64,000 nucleotides of DNA from Gp13-AA77 sp035946735 (GTDB lineage: Bacteria; Acidobacteriota; Terriglobia; UBA7540): contig DASYYZ010000055.1 of NCBI GenBank assembly GCA_035946735.1, forward strand, positions 62,001 through 126,000. Direction: 5' to 3'. Under the pieces are notes generated by a model, which searched no databases, had not been told where the DNA came from, and saw nothing but the letters and a program-made list of their open reading frames with translations. The number at the start of each line of letters is the position of its first letter. Within the stretch, counting starts at the first letter, position 1. Of this stretch, positions 56,194 to 64,000 are shown one piece after another. A program made the position numbers and the translations under genes.

Positions 56194-56600
56194 CGGCGTC
56201 CCTCACCGGCAGTCCGCCTCGCCTCCTGACGCCGGGCCTGTTGCTCACGGCACACTAACGTCCAGAGCCTCCGTCCGGTCTCCGTATGCTGTCTGCTGTC
56301 GGCCAATGGATAGGTTAACCGCAACTGGAAACGAAAGTCGAGGGTAGCGGTGCTGGTTAGGGGGACACTCGCCAAATTAGGACACGGCGTATTATCTGGA
56401 AGGCCGCCCGATTCTATCGATGGACCCTATCGCTTGAGGCGCGCAAGATTCTACGTGAGGCGACGACATAAAAGACAATGTCGTCGCCACCCATGGTGGC
56501 CAGGGGCGCTGCCAAAAGCGCTGATTGGTCCCGATGTCGACTGTTCAGCGTTTTCACGGACACCACACCAGCCTTATAAACGTGGTGGTCACGTTCGCGG

Positions 56601-57794
56601 CTAACGCCCTGCTCCCGGCGCGTCGTTGCCTGCCGGCGCGATGACGCCAAAAAGCCCATCGCCATAGAGCTGAACGGGGCAGGTCCCCGACAAAGGAGGA
56701 CAAGGTCCGGAGCTGAAAAAGAGCTGGTTGGTGGCCCCATTCGAAGCGTTCCCGCTGCCGAAACCCAGGTCCCACAATCCAGGAACCGAAAAATCCGAGC
56801 CGTCGGTCAGGCGCAAGGTTCCGATCAGACGACCGGTATCCGACTCGAAAGCGTGGATCAGCCCGTCATCCACGTTGCCGACCAGCAGCTTGTTGCTGAG
56901 AGGACCGAAATTGTCCGGCGCGCGAACCATTCCAAAGGGTGAGGCCAGGACTGGCGAAGACCCCAGGCTGGCAAAAAGTCTCCGGCACTTTGGATTTGTG
57001 AAGCTGGTTGCCAGATCGCAAACGTCGAGGATCCCGGCCGAACCCACGAAGCTGAAATAAGTCACATACAACTTGTTTCCGATGGTGTCGACGCCGTAAG
57101 GGGCGAAGTTCACAGGCACATTCGAATCGGCCGGAAAAGAGTTCACGAGGTTAAAATGCCGGTCGAAGACATCAACCTCGCCCCCCGTGACGGTGTTGGT
57201 CGCGTAAAGGTGAGGGTCACTGGGCGGACCGGAAAGGGCCAGTCCGTTGTACGAAGCCCCGACCGAGTTACGATTGACAATGACTACCCCCTGCGTCGCG
57301 TTGACGCTGGAGTTCCAGCCGACGATCAACCCGTCGAGCGTGGCGAAGATGAACTGGGCGGATGAGCTGGTGCCGGGGATGATGAAAGCCGAAGCGTAGG
57401 GATTGGCCACGACGCCGGTGGGGCCGAAGAAATTGAACATCCCGTTGTTCGGTTCAAACAGAAGCCCCTCTCCGGGGAAAGGACAAGGCACGGTGACCGT
57501 TCCGCTCGCCACACAAGGAATCTGGACCACGAGGGGAACGATGGTGCCGTCGCCATCATAGAGGGTGCTGGTGCTGCTGTTTTGGTTCGAGACCCACCAG
57601 GGGCCGTTCGGGAACGATGCCAGACCCCAGCCATTCACCAGGTTCGGATCGATATTCAGCGGGCTGAAAGCGCTGTCGTTGGACACTAAATTGGAAACCG
57701 TATACTGCGCCGAAACCGGCTGCGGAAAGAGTGTCAGAAGAAAGGCGATAACCAAGGCGAGAAGAATTGACGGCTCGCGAAACAGATGTCTCAT
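56601..57794 (-). CDS. TIGR03118 family secreted protein
   Basis: This 397-residue protein starts at ATG 57794, eight bases after AAGGAGG. The signal peptide is MRHLFREPSILLALVIAFLL and its continuation. Repeated segments follow (LVSNDSAFSPLNIDPNLVNGWGLA, SNQNSSTSTLYDGDG, LFEPNNGMFNFFGPTGVVANP and others), reading as a beta-propeller-like fold of the TIGR03118 family known from Acidobacteria and relatives. The role is unknown; it lies outside the cytoplasm. Several Asn/Gly-rich loops and the C-terminal Asp/Gly-rich LTDGSDFSVPGLWDLGFGSGN are family-typical. Confidence 0.88.
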   Translation of the reverse strand: MRHLFREPSILLALVIAFLLTLFPQPVSAQYTVSNLVSNDSAFSPLNIDPNLVNGWGLASFPNGPWWVSNQNSSTSTLYDGDGTIVPLVVQIPCVASGTVTVPCPFPGEGLLFEPNNGMFNFFGPTGVVANPYASAFIIPGTSSSAQFIFATLDGLIVGWNSSVNATQGVVIVNRNSVGASYNGLALSGPPSDPHLYATNTVTGGEVDVFDRHFNLVNSFPADSNVPVNFAPYGVDTIGNKLYVTYFSFVGSAGILDVCDLATSFTNPKCRRLFASLGSSPVLASPFGMVRAPDNFGPLSNKLLVGNVDDGLIHAFESDTGRLIGTLRLTDGSDFSVPGLWDLGFGSGNASNGATNQLFFSSGPCPPLSGTCPVQLYGDGLFGVIAPAGNDAPGAGR

Positions 57795-58315
57795 ACAGCC
57801 TCCTTTTTTGGTGAGATCCCGCTGACGCGGTGTCATATGCAGGTCAACATATCAAGTCGGATTGCTGCCCACAAGTCCACGAGCTGCTATCTACCCCGAT
57901 GTCATTTCTCAAGCGAAATTTAGCCGAAGGCTTATTAGCACCCAACCTCAAACGAAACCCATGCTGCAGCTGCGATTCCTGAAGTGGCGTCGCCGGAAAG
58001 CCGCGCAGCGCCACTGGGGCGCCGTGAGGACGCTCTTCTCGTAGTTCACTCAGACTTCCAAACGATGGTGAAGCTCGTCCCATCTGAGGTGAGGGCGGAT
58101 GTCGGGCTTGTTGGCGAGACCCCCTGGGTCTGCGAGATTGTCTCGTTTGTCGTTCACCCTAAATCTTCATTCGGTAGGGCGTGACGTGGAGACGCGCAGA
58201 CCTGAAAAGGTCCGCGCCTGCCCGACGATAATTTCGGGCCTGCTTTGGGCAAAGTGTGCAATTGTTGGGCAGTGTCCGGTTTTGACTTTTCTGTGGCAAG
58301 AGACGTGCGAGGTGG
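57795..58315. other. Gene-free interval with a palindrome half-site
   Basis: These 521 bp hold no convincing gene. They contain, at 58231-58266, a block related to the repeat at 60247-60285 (atttcgggcctgctttgggcaaa...gtgtgcaattgttg). Here only the left arm AAGTGTGCA is intact and the right arm is degenerate. Confidence 0.5.
58231..58266. repeat. Dispersed repeat with half palindrome (copy 2)
   Basis: It aligns with 60247-60285 over about 36 bases, including atttcggg(c/t)ctg and gtgtgcaattg. The right arm reads TTGGGCAGTGT, so the palindrome is broken. Confidence 0.6.
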
Positions 58316-58783
58316 CTAACTAATCTGGGTGGATTTTGCGGCTTCGATAATGCCCTGTTGACGAGCCTGAAGGTCCTTCCTCTGCTTAGACTTTCCGTAG
58401 ATGAATACCCCAAGAGGTGCAGCAAGAGCGGTAACAATGGCTGCAAGTCCCGAGGCGTCCTTGCCGTGAAGAATCAAGAATGTTCCTGCTGCTATGGTTC
58501 CGACGCAGATTATCGCTCCGGCGATCAAGCCTAATCGCTCGTTGGCGCAGTTAGAGGAAACGACCCTAGATTCCAGACCCTGCCGATGGGAACTTTGCCT
58601 TTCCGCCATCGAAATAATCCTGTCAGCAGAGCCAGGCAGAAGTTCCTCGTATCTTCGCAGCAATTCTGGTGGCGGAATTGGACCCGAAAAGTTCTGAGAA
58701 GTGACGGCAAAGCGAGCCAGAGTCTCCTCAGGCTTGGGCTGGGATATCCATTTAGCAGGGCGGTTCTTACCGGTCTTCGACAC
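58316..58783 (-). CDS. DUF2335 family membrane protein
   Basis: This is a 155-residue protein. The DUF2335 signature is visible as FSGPIPPPELLRRYEELLPGSADRIISMAERQSSHR at about residues 32-67, followed by two transmembrane segments (LGLIAGAIICVGTIAAGTFLI and ASGLAAIVTALAAPLGVFIY) and a charged tail. Members are small predicted membrane proteins, often on mobile or phage-related islands; the function is unknown. The gene upstream, on the same strand, ends 6 bp before this start, so the two form a pair. Confidence 0.8.
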   Translation of the reverse strand: MSKTGKNRPAKWISQPKPEETLARFAVTSQNFSGPIPPPELLRRYEELLPGSADRIISMAERQSSHRQGLESRVVSSNCANERLGLIAGAIICVGTIAAGTFLILHGKDASGLAAIVTALAAPLGVFIYGKSKQRKDLQARQQGIIEAAKSTQIS

Positions 58784-58789
58784 GGATTT

Positions 58790-59029
58790 TCAGCGCGTAA
58801 CAAGTTCAGGCTCAGTCTGAAGTTTGACAATATTCAATCTGTCTTCGCAAGCGTGAACCGCACCCCATAAGTCGTTGCCGACAATTGCCCAGTCCCACAG
58901 AATCCCTATACCGTCTGCTTGGGCACCAGTGGCCGCATGATTGTAGGCGTTGAACGTGCCCCCGAAATCGAAAACCCTTGCGATGCCCGAACAAAAGCTG
59001 GGGTCCGCAGAAAGATATAAAGTTCCCAT
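58790..59029 (-). CDS. Small uncharacterised protein paired with DUF2335
   Basis: This 79-residue protein starts at ATG 59029 (MGTLYLSADP), with AGGGAGA just upstream. Its composition is protein-like: MGTLYLSADPSFCSGIARVF, DFGGTFNAYNH, ILWDWAIVGNDLWGAV and a final VTR. No domain is recognised. It precedes the DUF2335 gene by 6 bp, suggesting co-translation. I infer that the two are a functional accessory pair, perhaps a defence or surface-related cassette, but nothing in the sequence confirms it. Confidence 0.6.
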   Translation of the reverse strand: MGTLYLSADPSFCSGIARVFDFGGTFNAYNHAATGAQADGIGILWDWAIVGNDLWGAVHACEDRLNIVKLQTEPELVTR

Positions 59030-59205
59030 TGGTTTTCTCCCTACACGCCGTTGGATGGATCACCTGGTCGAACAGTTGCAAAAATCGACCAAGGGATTAT
59101 ACCAACTGCTGTCAAGCTCTGAATCTCCATTGGGAGAATTATTATCTCTTAGTTAACTAACGAATGTCAAGTGGTTTTTGTGGATAACTGAACGCTACTT
59201 ACGTG

Positions 59206-59760
59206 TTAGGCTACATCAATAGCCTCAGGCATTTCTTCAACAGTCCAGACGTGATCGGTGAGTCCGGCTTCCATAGCGGGAGTGACGCGAAGGGTCTTAT
59301 GGACGCAAAAGTTGTAGTGCATTGTAAACACAGCGATAGCGTAAGCGTGGTTTTCGATTTTCTTTGAGAAGCCGTTTGTCAGGCGCGTGAACCGGCGCAT
59401 TCCCATTCGCATTGAGAGGTTCTGGCGTTCGATGTACCTGGTCGATACGTGTTCGGGATCGGGATTGCCGCTCACTGTCCGTGCCTTGCATCCGATGCAT
59501 ATAACGGCGCTCGCCCTCACCCGCTTCTGGAATCCCGTACATTTTGTGCAAGGTGGCAAAGTCCACGTCCAAGCCGAAGGCCCCTTGAACCGCAACAAGG
59601 TATGCTCGCAGTCCGTCCGTGGTGAGTTGAATCCGGCTGTCGATGCGGTGGGCCAAGTTTTGCATAAACATGTGAGCACTATGAACGTCTCGATTCCCCA
59701 CCAAGAACGAGGGCACTACTTTGTGTCGCCGTCGATGGCAACCCACGTCCAGACACTACC
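59206..59760 (-). mobile_element. Decayed IS1-family transposase
   Basis: This is a broken IS1-type DDE transposase. The readable parts lie in three frames: FGSVWTWVAIDGDTK, then VVPSFLVGNRDVHSAHMFMQ through LTTDGLRAYLVAVQGAFGLD in a second frame, then STRYIERQNLSMRMGMRRFT to LRVTPAMEAGLTDHVWTVEE in a third. The final Gly/Asp/Val-type ending is typical. At least two frameshifts (near 59720 and 59530) separate the frames, so it is inactive. The N-terminal third of the protein is not recognisable. IS1 ends could not be located with confidence. The C-terminal tail is the same family as the one fused in the 51-residue ORF at 18.6 kb. Confidence 0.8.
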
Positions 59761-59914
59761 GAAACCAAACTGTACCTTCCTGTCAGCTTAATCCGCTGTC
59801 TTCGTTTCCCGCATTCCAATGGAAATCAGTGCCGGCGGGCGCTTGAAAAAGTGCTCCCATAAAGTCGGCCAAAATGTGCGACGTGTGTCCCTATGAATGC
59901 AAATCAAGGCCTAG

Positions 59915-59977
59915 GTGTGCAATTGTTGCACACTTTATTAAAAGCCATAGATCATAAAAGTCCTTTAGAATCGAAGG
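59915..59977. repeat. Composite palindromic repeat (copy 3)
   Basis: GTGTGCAA-TTG-TTGCACAC is a perfect 8-bp inverted repeat at 59915-59933. The box aagtcctttagaatcgaagg follows at 59958-59977. The whole ~70-bp unit aligns without gaps with copy 4. Confidence 0.7.
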
Positions 59978-60269
59978 TGGCCCAAGCAAGAAACTAGCGC
60001 AAATCGCGCTCTCGGTCTGCAGCTTTTCTTTACCATAACGGTCGCTGACCGCTCCGCCTTTCCCGTCGGGGCCCGGGCCCCGGCCTCTGTGCCTTCACTC
60101 CCGCCCTGCGGTCTCCTGACCCTCCCGGGCGCGGGCCAACCTTGACCGCTTACCCGAAAGTCTAGATTTTGAGGCCCCGGTTCCGACAGCGCCCCGAGTT
60201 CCAATATTGTGGCTTTTTGAATGCAACTTTCGTTCCGGGACGGGTGATTTCGGGTCTGTTTTTTGGCAA

Positions 60270-60334
60270 AAGTGTGCAATTGCTGCACACTTATGAAGAG
60301 TCATAGGTTGATGTAAGTCCTTTAGAATTGAAGG
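60270..60334. repeat. Composite palindromic repeat (copy 4)
   Basis: AAGTGTGCA and TGCACACTT (60270-60278 and 60284-60292) are perfect 9-bp arms with a 5-base spacer. The box aagtcctttagaattgaagg follows at 60315-60334, at the same spacing as in copy 3, with one base different. It lies upstream of the MEDS sensor kinase. Confidence 0.7.
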
Positions 60335-60526
60335 CAGCCCCGAGGCCGAAAAATGTCGATATACTCAGATCGGTTCGACAGGCCCCGGCTCGAATCCCTA
60401 CTCGGGACCGCAGACTCTGGCTTCGGTCGTGAACGAAAACACGGCTGCTGTCGACGCGATGCTCGACGAGGCTGGGCGTCCGGGTTTGGAAGAGCCCATG
60501 ATCAACATTCGAACGAGGGAACACTC

Positions 60527-62647
60527 ATGCAAATAAACAGCGCGCATGACACGCCGTTGCTTTCGGCCCTGGAACAGCTGACGCCGCACCAGCACCTGTG
60601 CGTGATCTATGAGGGCCCCGAGGAGCGCTTCGCCGTGGCCATTCCCTTCATCCGGTTTGGCCTCGACCGCGGCGAGAATTGCATCTACATCACCGACGAT
60701 GGGACGGAGGCGGCTGTGCGGGAGGCGATGTATGCCGGCGGCATCGACGTCGAGCGCGCCATCAGGACCGGCAGCCTGGTGCTGAAAAAGAAGGAGACCG
60801 CTTATCTGAAGCACGGATCCTTCGATCCGCAATGGATGTGGTCGTTCTGGTCGGATGCGGCGGCTGAGGCGATGAGCCAGGGATTTTCCGCGCTGCGCGC
60901 GACGGGCGAAACTGAATGGGTGGTCCGCGGCGCACCGGGAGTCGAGCAGTGGATGCAGTACGAAAGCCGGGTAACGCACACGCTGACCCAATACAATTGT
61001 GTGGTATTGTGCCAATACAACCGTCAGCTCTTTCCGCCCGAACTCACCCTGGACGTTATTCGCACTCACCCTCTCGTGGTTTGCGGGGCCGTCATTTGCA
61101 AGAATCCTTACTATGTTCCGCCCGATGAATTTCCGAAGCCGAATCAAGCTTCACAGGAAGTCGAGCGACTCTTAAACAACATTCTGGCGGGGGAGCGAGC
61201 CCAGCAAACGCTGCGGCGAAGCGAAGATCGCCTCCGGCATATCATCGACACAATTCCCACCATGGCGTGGAGCCTCCGGCCCGACGGTGCCGTCGATTTC
61301 CTCAATCAGGTTTGGCTGGACTATACGGGCCTTTCCTTGCAGGAGGGACTTGAAGAGCCAACGCGCGTAGTTCATCCCGACGATCTTCCGCGTGTCATGA
61401 AAAAGTGGCTCGCGGACATGGCCGCTGGCAATCCGTCCGAGGACGAAATGCGCTTGCGGCGGGCTGACGCAGAATATCGCTGGTTCCTGGTTCGCTCCCT
61501 GCCCCTGCGCGACGAGGGGGGGAACATCGTTAAATGGTATGGATCCGGTGTCGATATCGAGGACCGAAAGCGGGCGGAAGAGGCGTTGCGGCGCAGCGAG
61601 GCCTACCTGGCAGCAGGCCAACGGCTGAGCCACACCGGCAGCTGGGCCCTGAGTCTTTCCTCGGGAGAACTCTACTGGTCGCAAGAAACATATCGCATCT
61701 TTGGTTTCGATCCCGCCGAGACAAGTGCCAGCGTCAATGAAACGTTTCTTCCGAGAATTCACCCCGAAGATCGTCCCAAAGTCGAGGAGGGGCTCAAGGC
61801 GGCGGCAATTCAAAAGGAATCCGATGAAGTCGACTATCGAATTGTGCTTCCGGACGGCTCGATCAAGCACATCCGCGACGTAGTTTATCCGGTAACTGAC
61901 GAGGTTGGGGAAGTCGTGGAACGATATGGCGTAATTATGGATGTGACGGAGCGCAAGCGGACGGAGGAAGAGCTACAGAGATCGCGCGACCAGTTACGCG
62001 CGCTCGCTGCCCGGTTACAGAGTGTCCGGGAAGAAGAAAGGACTAAAGTGGCGCGTGAGATTCATGACGAACTGGGCCAGGCTTTGACGGCCATCAAGAT
62101 CGACTTGAGCTCTTTGAGTCGCGAGCTGCCGGCAGATCAGAAACCAGCGTCTGAGTCCATCCTGAAACTGGTGGATGAGACGATTCAATCGGTGCGCCGA
62201 ATCTCCACCGAACTCAGGCCGGCGATCCTCGACGCGGTGGGGCTGGTCGCTGCCGTCGAATGGGCGGCGGGCGATTTCGAGGGCCGCACCGGCACCAAGT
62301 GCCAGTTGGACTTGCCGCAGGAAGATATCGCGATCGACCAGGAGCGCGCGACGGCGCTGTTTCGCATCTTTCAGGAGACGTTGACGAATGTAGTGCGTCA
62401 TGCGAACGCGACCGTGGTGAGCGTGCGACTGGCCAAAGAGGATAGCAATCTGACCTTGAGAGTCCACGATAACGGGACAGGGGTCAGCGAAGAGCAACTT
62501 TCGGCCGGCAGCTCCTTGGGAATCCTGGGAATCCGAGAGCGAGCTCTGCTGCTCGGAGGCGAACTCACCATTACCGGCGACCCAGGAGAGGGTACCACGG
62601 TCCGAGTCCGAATTCCCGAGACCATACCACCAAAGGACATCAAGTGA
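60527..62647 (+). CDS. MEDS-PAS-PAS histidine kinase (HisKA_3 type)
   Basis: This 706-residue kinase starts at ATG 60527 with GAGGGA 7 bases upstream. Residues about 10-190 form a MEDS (DcmR-like) sensory domain with HQHLCVIYEGPEERF, FIRFGLDRGENCIYIT and ELTLDVIRTHPLVV. Two PAS domains follow (DTIPTMAWSLRPDG; LAAGQRLSHTGSWALSL). The dimerisation/phosphoacceptor box has REIHDELGQALTAIKIDL with His near residue 512, and the HATPase_c has FRIFQETLTNVVRHANA, DNGTGVSEEQ and GILGIRERALLLGG. It has no transmembrane segment, so the signal is cytoplasmic. Its stop overlaps the regulator GTG by 4 bases. Confidence 0.94.
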   Translation: MQINSAHDTPLLSALEQLTPHQHLCVIYEGPEERFAVAIPFIRFGLDRGENCIYITDDGTEAAVREAMYAGGIDVERAIRTGSLVLKKKETAYLKHGSFDPQWMWSFWSDAAAEAMSQGFSALRATGETEWVVRGAPGVEQWMQYESRVTHTLTQYNCVVLCQYNRQLFPPELTLDVIRTHPLVVCGAVICKNPYYVPPDEFPKPNQASQEVERLLNNILAGERAQQTLRRSEDRLRHIIDTIPTMAWSLRPDGAVDFLNQVWLDYTGLSLQEGLEEPTRVVHPDDLPRVMKKWLADMAAGNPSEDEMRLRRADAEYRWFLVRSLPLRDEGGNIVKWYGSGVDIEDRKRAEEALRRSEAYLAAGQRLSHTGSWALSLSSGELYWSQETYRIFGFDPAETSASVNETFLPRIHPEDRPKVEEGLKAAAIQKESDEVDYRIVLPDGSIKHIRDVVYPVTDEVGEVVERYGVIMDVTERKRTEEELQRSRDQLRALAARLQSVREEERTKVAREIHDELGQALTAIKIDLSSLSRELPADQKPASESILKLVDETIQSVRRISTELRPAILDAVGLVAAVEWAAGDFEGRTGTKCQLDLPQEDIAIDQERATALFRIFQETLTNVVRHANATVVSVRLAKEDSNLTLRVHDNGTGVSEEQLSAGSSLGILGIRERALLLGGELTITGDPGEGTTVRVRIPETIPPKDIK

Positions 62648-63276
62648 TCAGAATCCTGATTGCCGACGATCATGCCATCCTGCGCCGGGGATTGAAAGAG
62701 ATCCTGGTGCGCGAGCTCAAAGACGTGATCGGTGGAGAAGCTGGGAATGCGCAAGAGGTTCTTTCCAAAGTGCAGAACCAGGACTGGGATCTCGTGATCC
62801 TGGATGTGACGATGCCAGGACGAAGCGGACTTGACGTCCTCGCCGACCTCAAGAAGCTGCGCCCCAAACTCCCCGTGTTGGTCTTGAGCGTGCATCCCGA
62901 AGGCCAATTAGGCAAGCGGGCGCTCAAAACCGGGGCCTCCGGGTACATGAACAAGGAGAGCGCACCCGAAGAATTGATCAAGGCCATCCGAAAAGTGCTG
63001 GCCGGAGGACGCTACGTGAGCCCCGCCCTTGGCGAAAAGCTTGCCTATGACCTTGATGTCCAGTCGGAGGGGCCTGCTCACGAGAAGCTTTCTCCCCGCG
63101 AATTCGAAGTGCTGCGGATGATCGCCTTGGGCAGAACCGTGACGCAGATCGCTGAGGAACTGCATCTGAGCGTGCCGACCGTGAGCACACATCGGGCGCA
63201 CATCCTGAACAAGACGAATATGACGACCACCGCCGAGCTGATCCGCTACGCATTGCTGCATCATCTCGCGGACTGA
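62644..63276 (+). CDS. NarL/FixJ-family response regulator
   Basis: This 210-residue protein starts at GTG 62644, in a 4-base overlap (GTGA) with the kinase stop. The receiver domain has the phosphoacceptor Asp in DLVILDVTMPGRSGLD (Asp54), acidic ADDH at 7-10 and the Lys in GYMNKESAPEEL. The C-terminal LuxR-type HTH has LSPREFEVLRMIALGRTVTQIAEELHLSVPTVSTHRAHIL. It is the partner of the kinase directly upstream. Regulators of this group often bind short inverted repeats; a candidate target is the palindromic repeat upstream. Confidence 0.97.
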   Translation: MIRILIADDHAILRRGLKEILVRELKDVIGGEAGNAQEVLSKVQNQDWDLVILDVTMPGRSGLDVLADLKKLRPKLPVLVLSVHPEGQLGKRALKTGASGYMNKESAPEELIKAIRKVLAGGRYVSPALGEKLAYDLDVQSEGPAHEKLSPREFEVLRMIALGRTVTQIAEELHLSVPTVSTHRAHILNKTNMTTTAELIRYALLHHLAD

Positions 63277-63548
63277 CCCCGCAGGCGCTCTTTTTCCTCA
63301 CGCCGTGCGCAAGTTCCATCCGTGACGTCGTCAGGCGCCGCCAGACCTCGAAAAAACGAGGAGCGTGTCCCCAATTCTCTTATGCCAGAATCGTATTTCC
63401 GTCTATAGCGGCCTATCCCACACAAACAGGAAAATTTAGGAGGCGGCCCAGGGCAGTCCGGCGGTGCCGCGGCCGATCCGCTGCGGGCTAGATCAGCACG
63501 GGATTCGAAGCTGACGCTGGCCCAGTCAAGTAGCAGCAATTCATCACG

Positions 63549-63761
63549 ATGGGAAAGGAGTCCCGCAGTTCGATGACCGAGAAAGCCCACCTTACAATGT
63601 CGCCCTGGATCAAGGGACAATCCCTGCTTTACAAGTGCTCCTTGTGTGACCAAACGTTTGCTTTCCCCGAGGACCGAGCTTACAAGGAAGGAGCAGCCGA
63701 AGTGTGGGCAGCGTTTCTGGACCACGTCAAGGAACGGCACCCCCAGGGCGTCGAAAGTTGA
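63549..63761 (+). CDS. Small C2H2-like zinc-binding protein of unknown function
   Basis: This is a protein of about 70 residues from ATG 63549 (in-frame ATGs at 63573 and 63597 are alternatives). It shows YKCSLCDQTF followed by a long spacer and FLDHVKERH, so Cys-x2-Cys and His-x4-His could bind zinc with a longer finger than usual. The remainder is polar. It is monocistronic downstream of the regulator gene. Function unknown; small zinc-binding proteins of this kind are frequent in Acidobacteria. Confidence 0.55.
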   Translation: MGKESRSSMTEKAHLTMSPWIKGQSLLYKCSLCDQTFAFPEDRAYKEGAAEVWAAFLDHVKERHPQGVES

Positions 63762-63836
63762 GGGCCGACATACTGTTTTACCCTCAGCAGCCGAGTTCCT
63801 CCAGGCAAACACCTCTGTAATCCAACAATCGGACGT

Positions 63837-64000
63837 TCACCACTTGCGGTACGGGAGAAACTTACCGTTATAGGTGATGCTCACTCGGTCTCCGTGAGGA
63901 TCAGAGACGCGCTCGATGTCGAGCTCGAAATCGATCGCGCTCATGATTCCATCGCCGAACATTTCGTGAATCAAGGCCTTGATTGTTGTGCCGTACACCT
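63837..64000 (-). CDS. cynS: Cyanate hydratase (cyanase), C-terminal part
   Basis: This is the 53-codon end of a gene running off the right edge, with TGA at 63837-63839. The sequence VYGTTIKALIHEMFGDGIMS, AIDFELDIERVSDPHGDRVS and NGKFLPYRKW matches the end of CynS, including the catalytic-region pattern (the YG-x2-KAL-HE-FGDGIMSAI block) and the conserved LP-x4 tail. Cyanase converts cyanate and bicarbonate to ammonia and CO2, a detoxification or nitrogen-supply reaction in the cytoplasm. The N-terminal helical domain and start lie outside. Confidence 0.9.
   Translation of the reverse strand, partial: VYGTTIKALIHEMFGDGIMSAIDFELDIERVSDPHGDRVSITYNGKFLPYRKW

Larger units (their letters stand above)
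59801..60526. other. Gene-free repeat-bearing interval upstream of the sensor kinase
   Basis: No credible gene is seen in these 726 bp. They hold two copies of a composite repeat (59912-59981 and 60269-60338) with the palindrome described separately. The second copy is about 235 bp upstream of the kinase start and the region should contain the kinase promoter. Confidence 0.5.

Noticed and set aside
60262..60282. Sigma-54-type promoter (TGGCA...TGCA) at the palindrome upstream of the sensor kinase
   Set aside because: The GG to GC spacing is one base short of the -24/-12 consensus, and the symmetry of the site is better explained by an inverted repeat.
59965..60288. Minus-strand open frame in the repeat region upstream of the kinase
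   Set aside because: It overlaps the palindromic repeat, lacks a ribosome-binding site and has Arg/Pro/Gly-rich composition.
63261..63812. Open frame on the minus strand across the end of the regulator gene and the zinc-binding ORF
   Set aside because: It runs antisense to both genes, is not protein-like and has no start signals.

Overview
The window looks like a chromosomal segment of a soil-type Acidobacteriota bacterium. The evidence is gene content. There is an 823-residue MacB/FtsX permease of the acidobacterial ADOP type, a large secreted S53 (kumamolisin) protease with Ig-like repeats and a TIGR03118 beta-propeller-like protein. There are also secreted proteins built from ASH/choice-of-anchor and Ig-like domains, plus a G+C-rich housekeeping background. 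The exact lineage cannot be fixed from this sequence. I saw no rRNA, tRNA or CRISPR array.

Layout. 0-7 kb: the start of an RmlA-type nucleotidyltransferase, a carbamoyltransferase/SxtJ-like/DUF5989 operon, a low-complexity exported protein, HIT and RlpA proteins, and a zinc-ribbon rhomboid. 7-9.7 kb: a DUF433/DUF5615 toxin-antitoxin pair beside malate synthase, bracketed by a decayed copy of the malate synthase 3' end. 9.7-18.1 kb: a drug-type ABC exporter, MazG, an OSBS/NSAR-type enolase-superfamily enzyme, an EamA transporter, NAD synthetase, an A-type Fe-S carrier and an isocitrate dehydrogenase-like enzyme. 18.1-20.5 kb: an accessory islet with a tiny zinc-ribbon/IS1-tail chimera coupled to a beta-class DNA methyltransferase and a probable restriction endonuclease. 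20.5-26 kb: CTP synthase, then a pterin operon (two PTPS paralogues overlapping folE) with a short-chain dehydrogenase and a glycosyltransferase. 26-34 kb: a copper ATPase between two thioredoxin-fold proteins, small membrane proteins and the ADOP permease. 34-42.7 kb: a secretome block with the S53 protease and two paralogous ASH-ASH-Ig-SGNH proteins. 43-56 kb: a protein quality-control and information-processing core, tig-clpP-clpX-lon-rho, facing cmk-mutL-aspS. 56-64 kb: a TIGR03118 protein, an accessory stretch with DUF2335, a decayed IS1 element and dispersed palindromic repeats, then a MEDS-PAS histidine kinase with a NarL-type regulator, a small zinc-binding protein and the C-terminus of cyanase.

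The strongest candidates for novelty are as follows. (1) A composite repeat carries the palindrome GTGTGCAA-N3-TTGCACAC and recurs at four sites. Two copies conserve a downstream box at exactly the same spacing, and the rightmost lies upstream of the sensor kinase operon. (2) The toxin-antitoxin module sits between the intact and a decayed copy of the aceB 3' end. (3) A 51-residue ORF is a chimera of a zinc ribbon and an IS1 transposase tail, translationally coupled to a methyltransferase. (4) Two tandem PTPS genes are stitched by one-base overlaps to folE.
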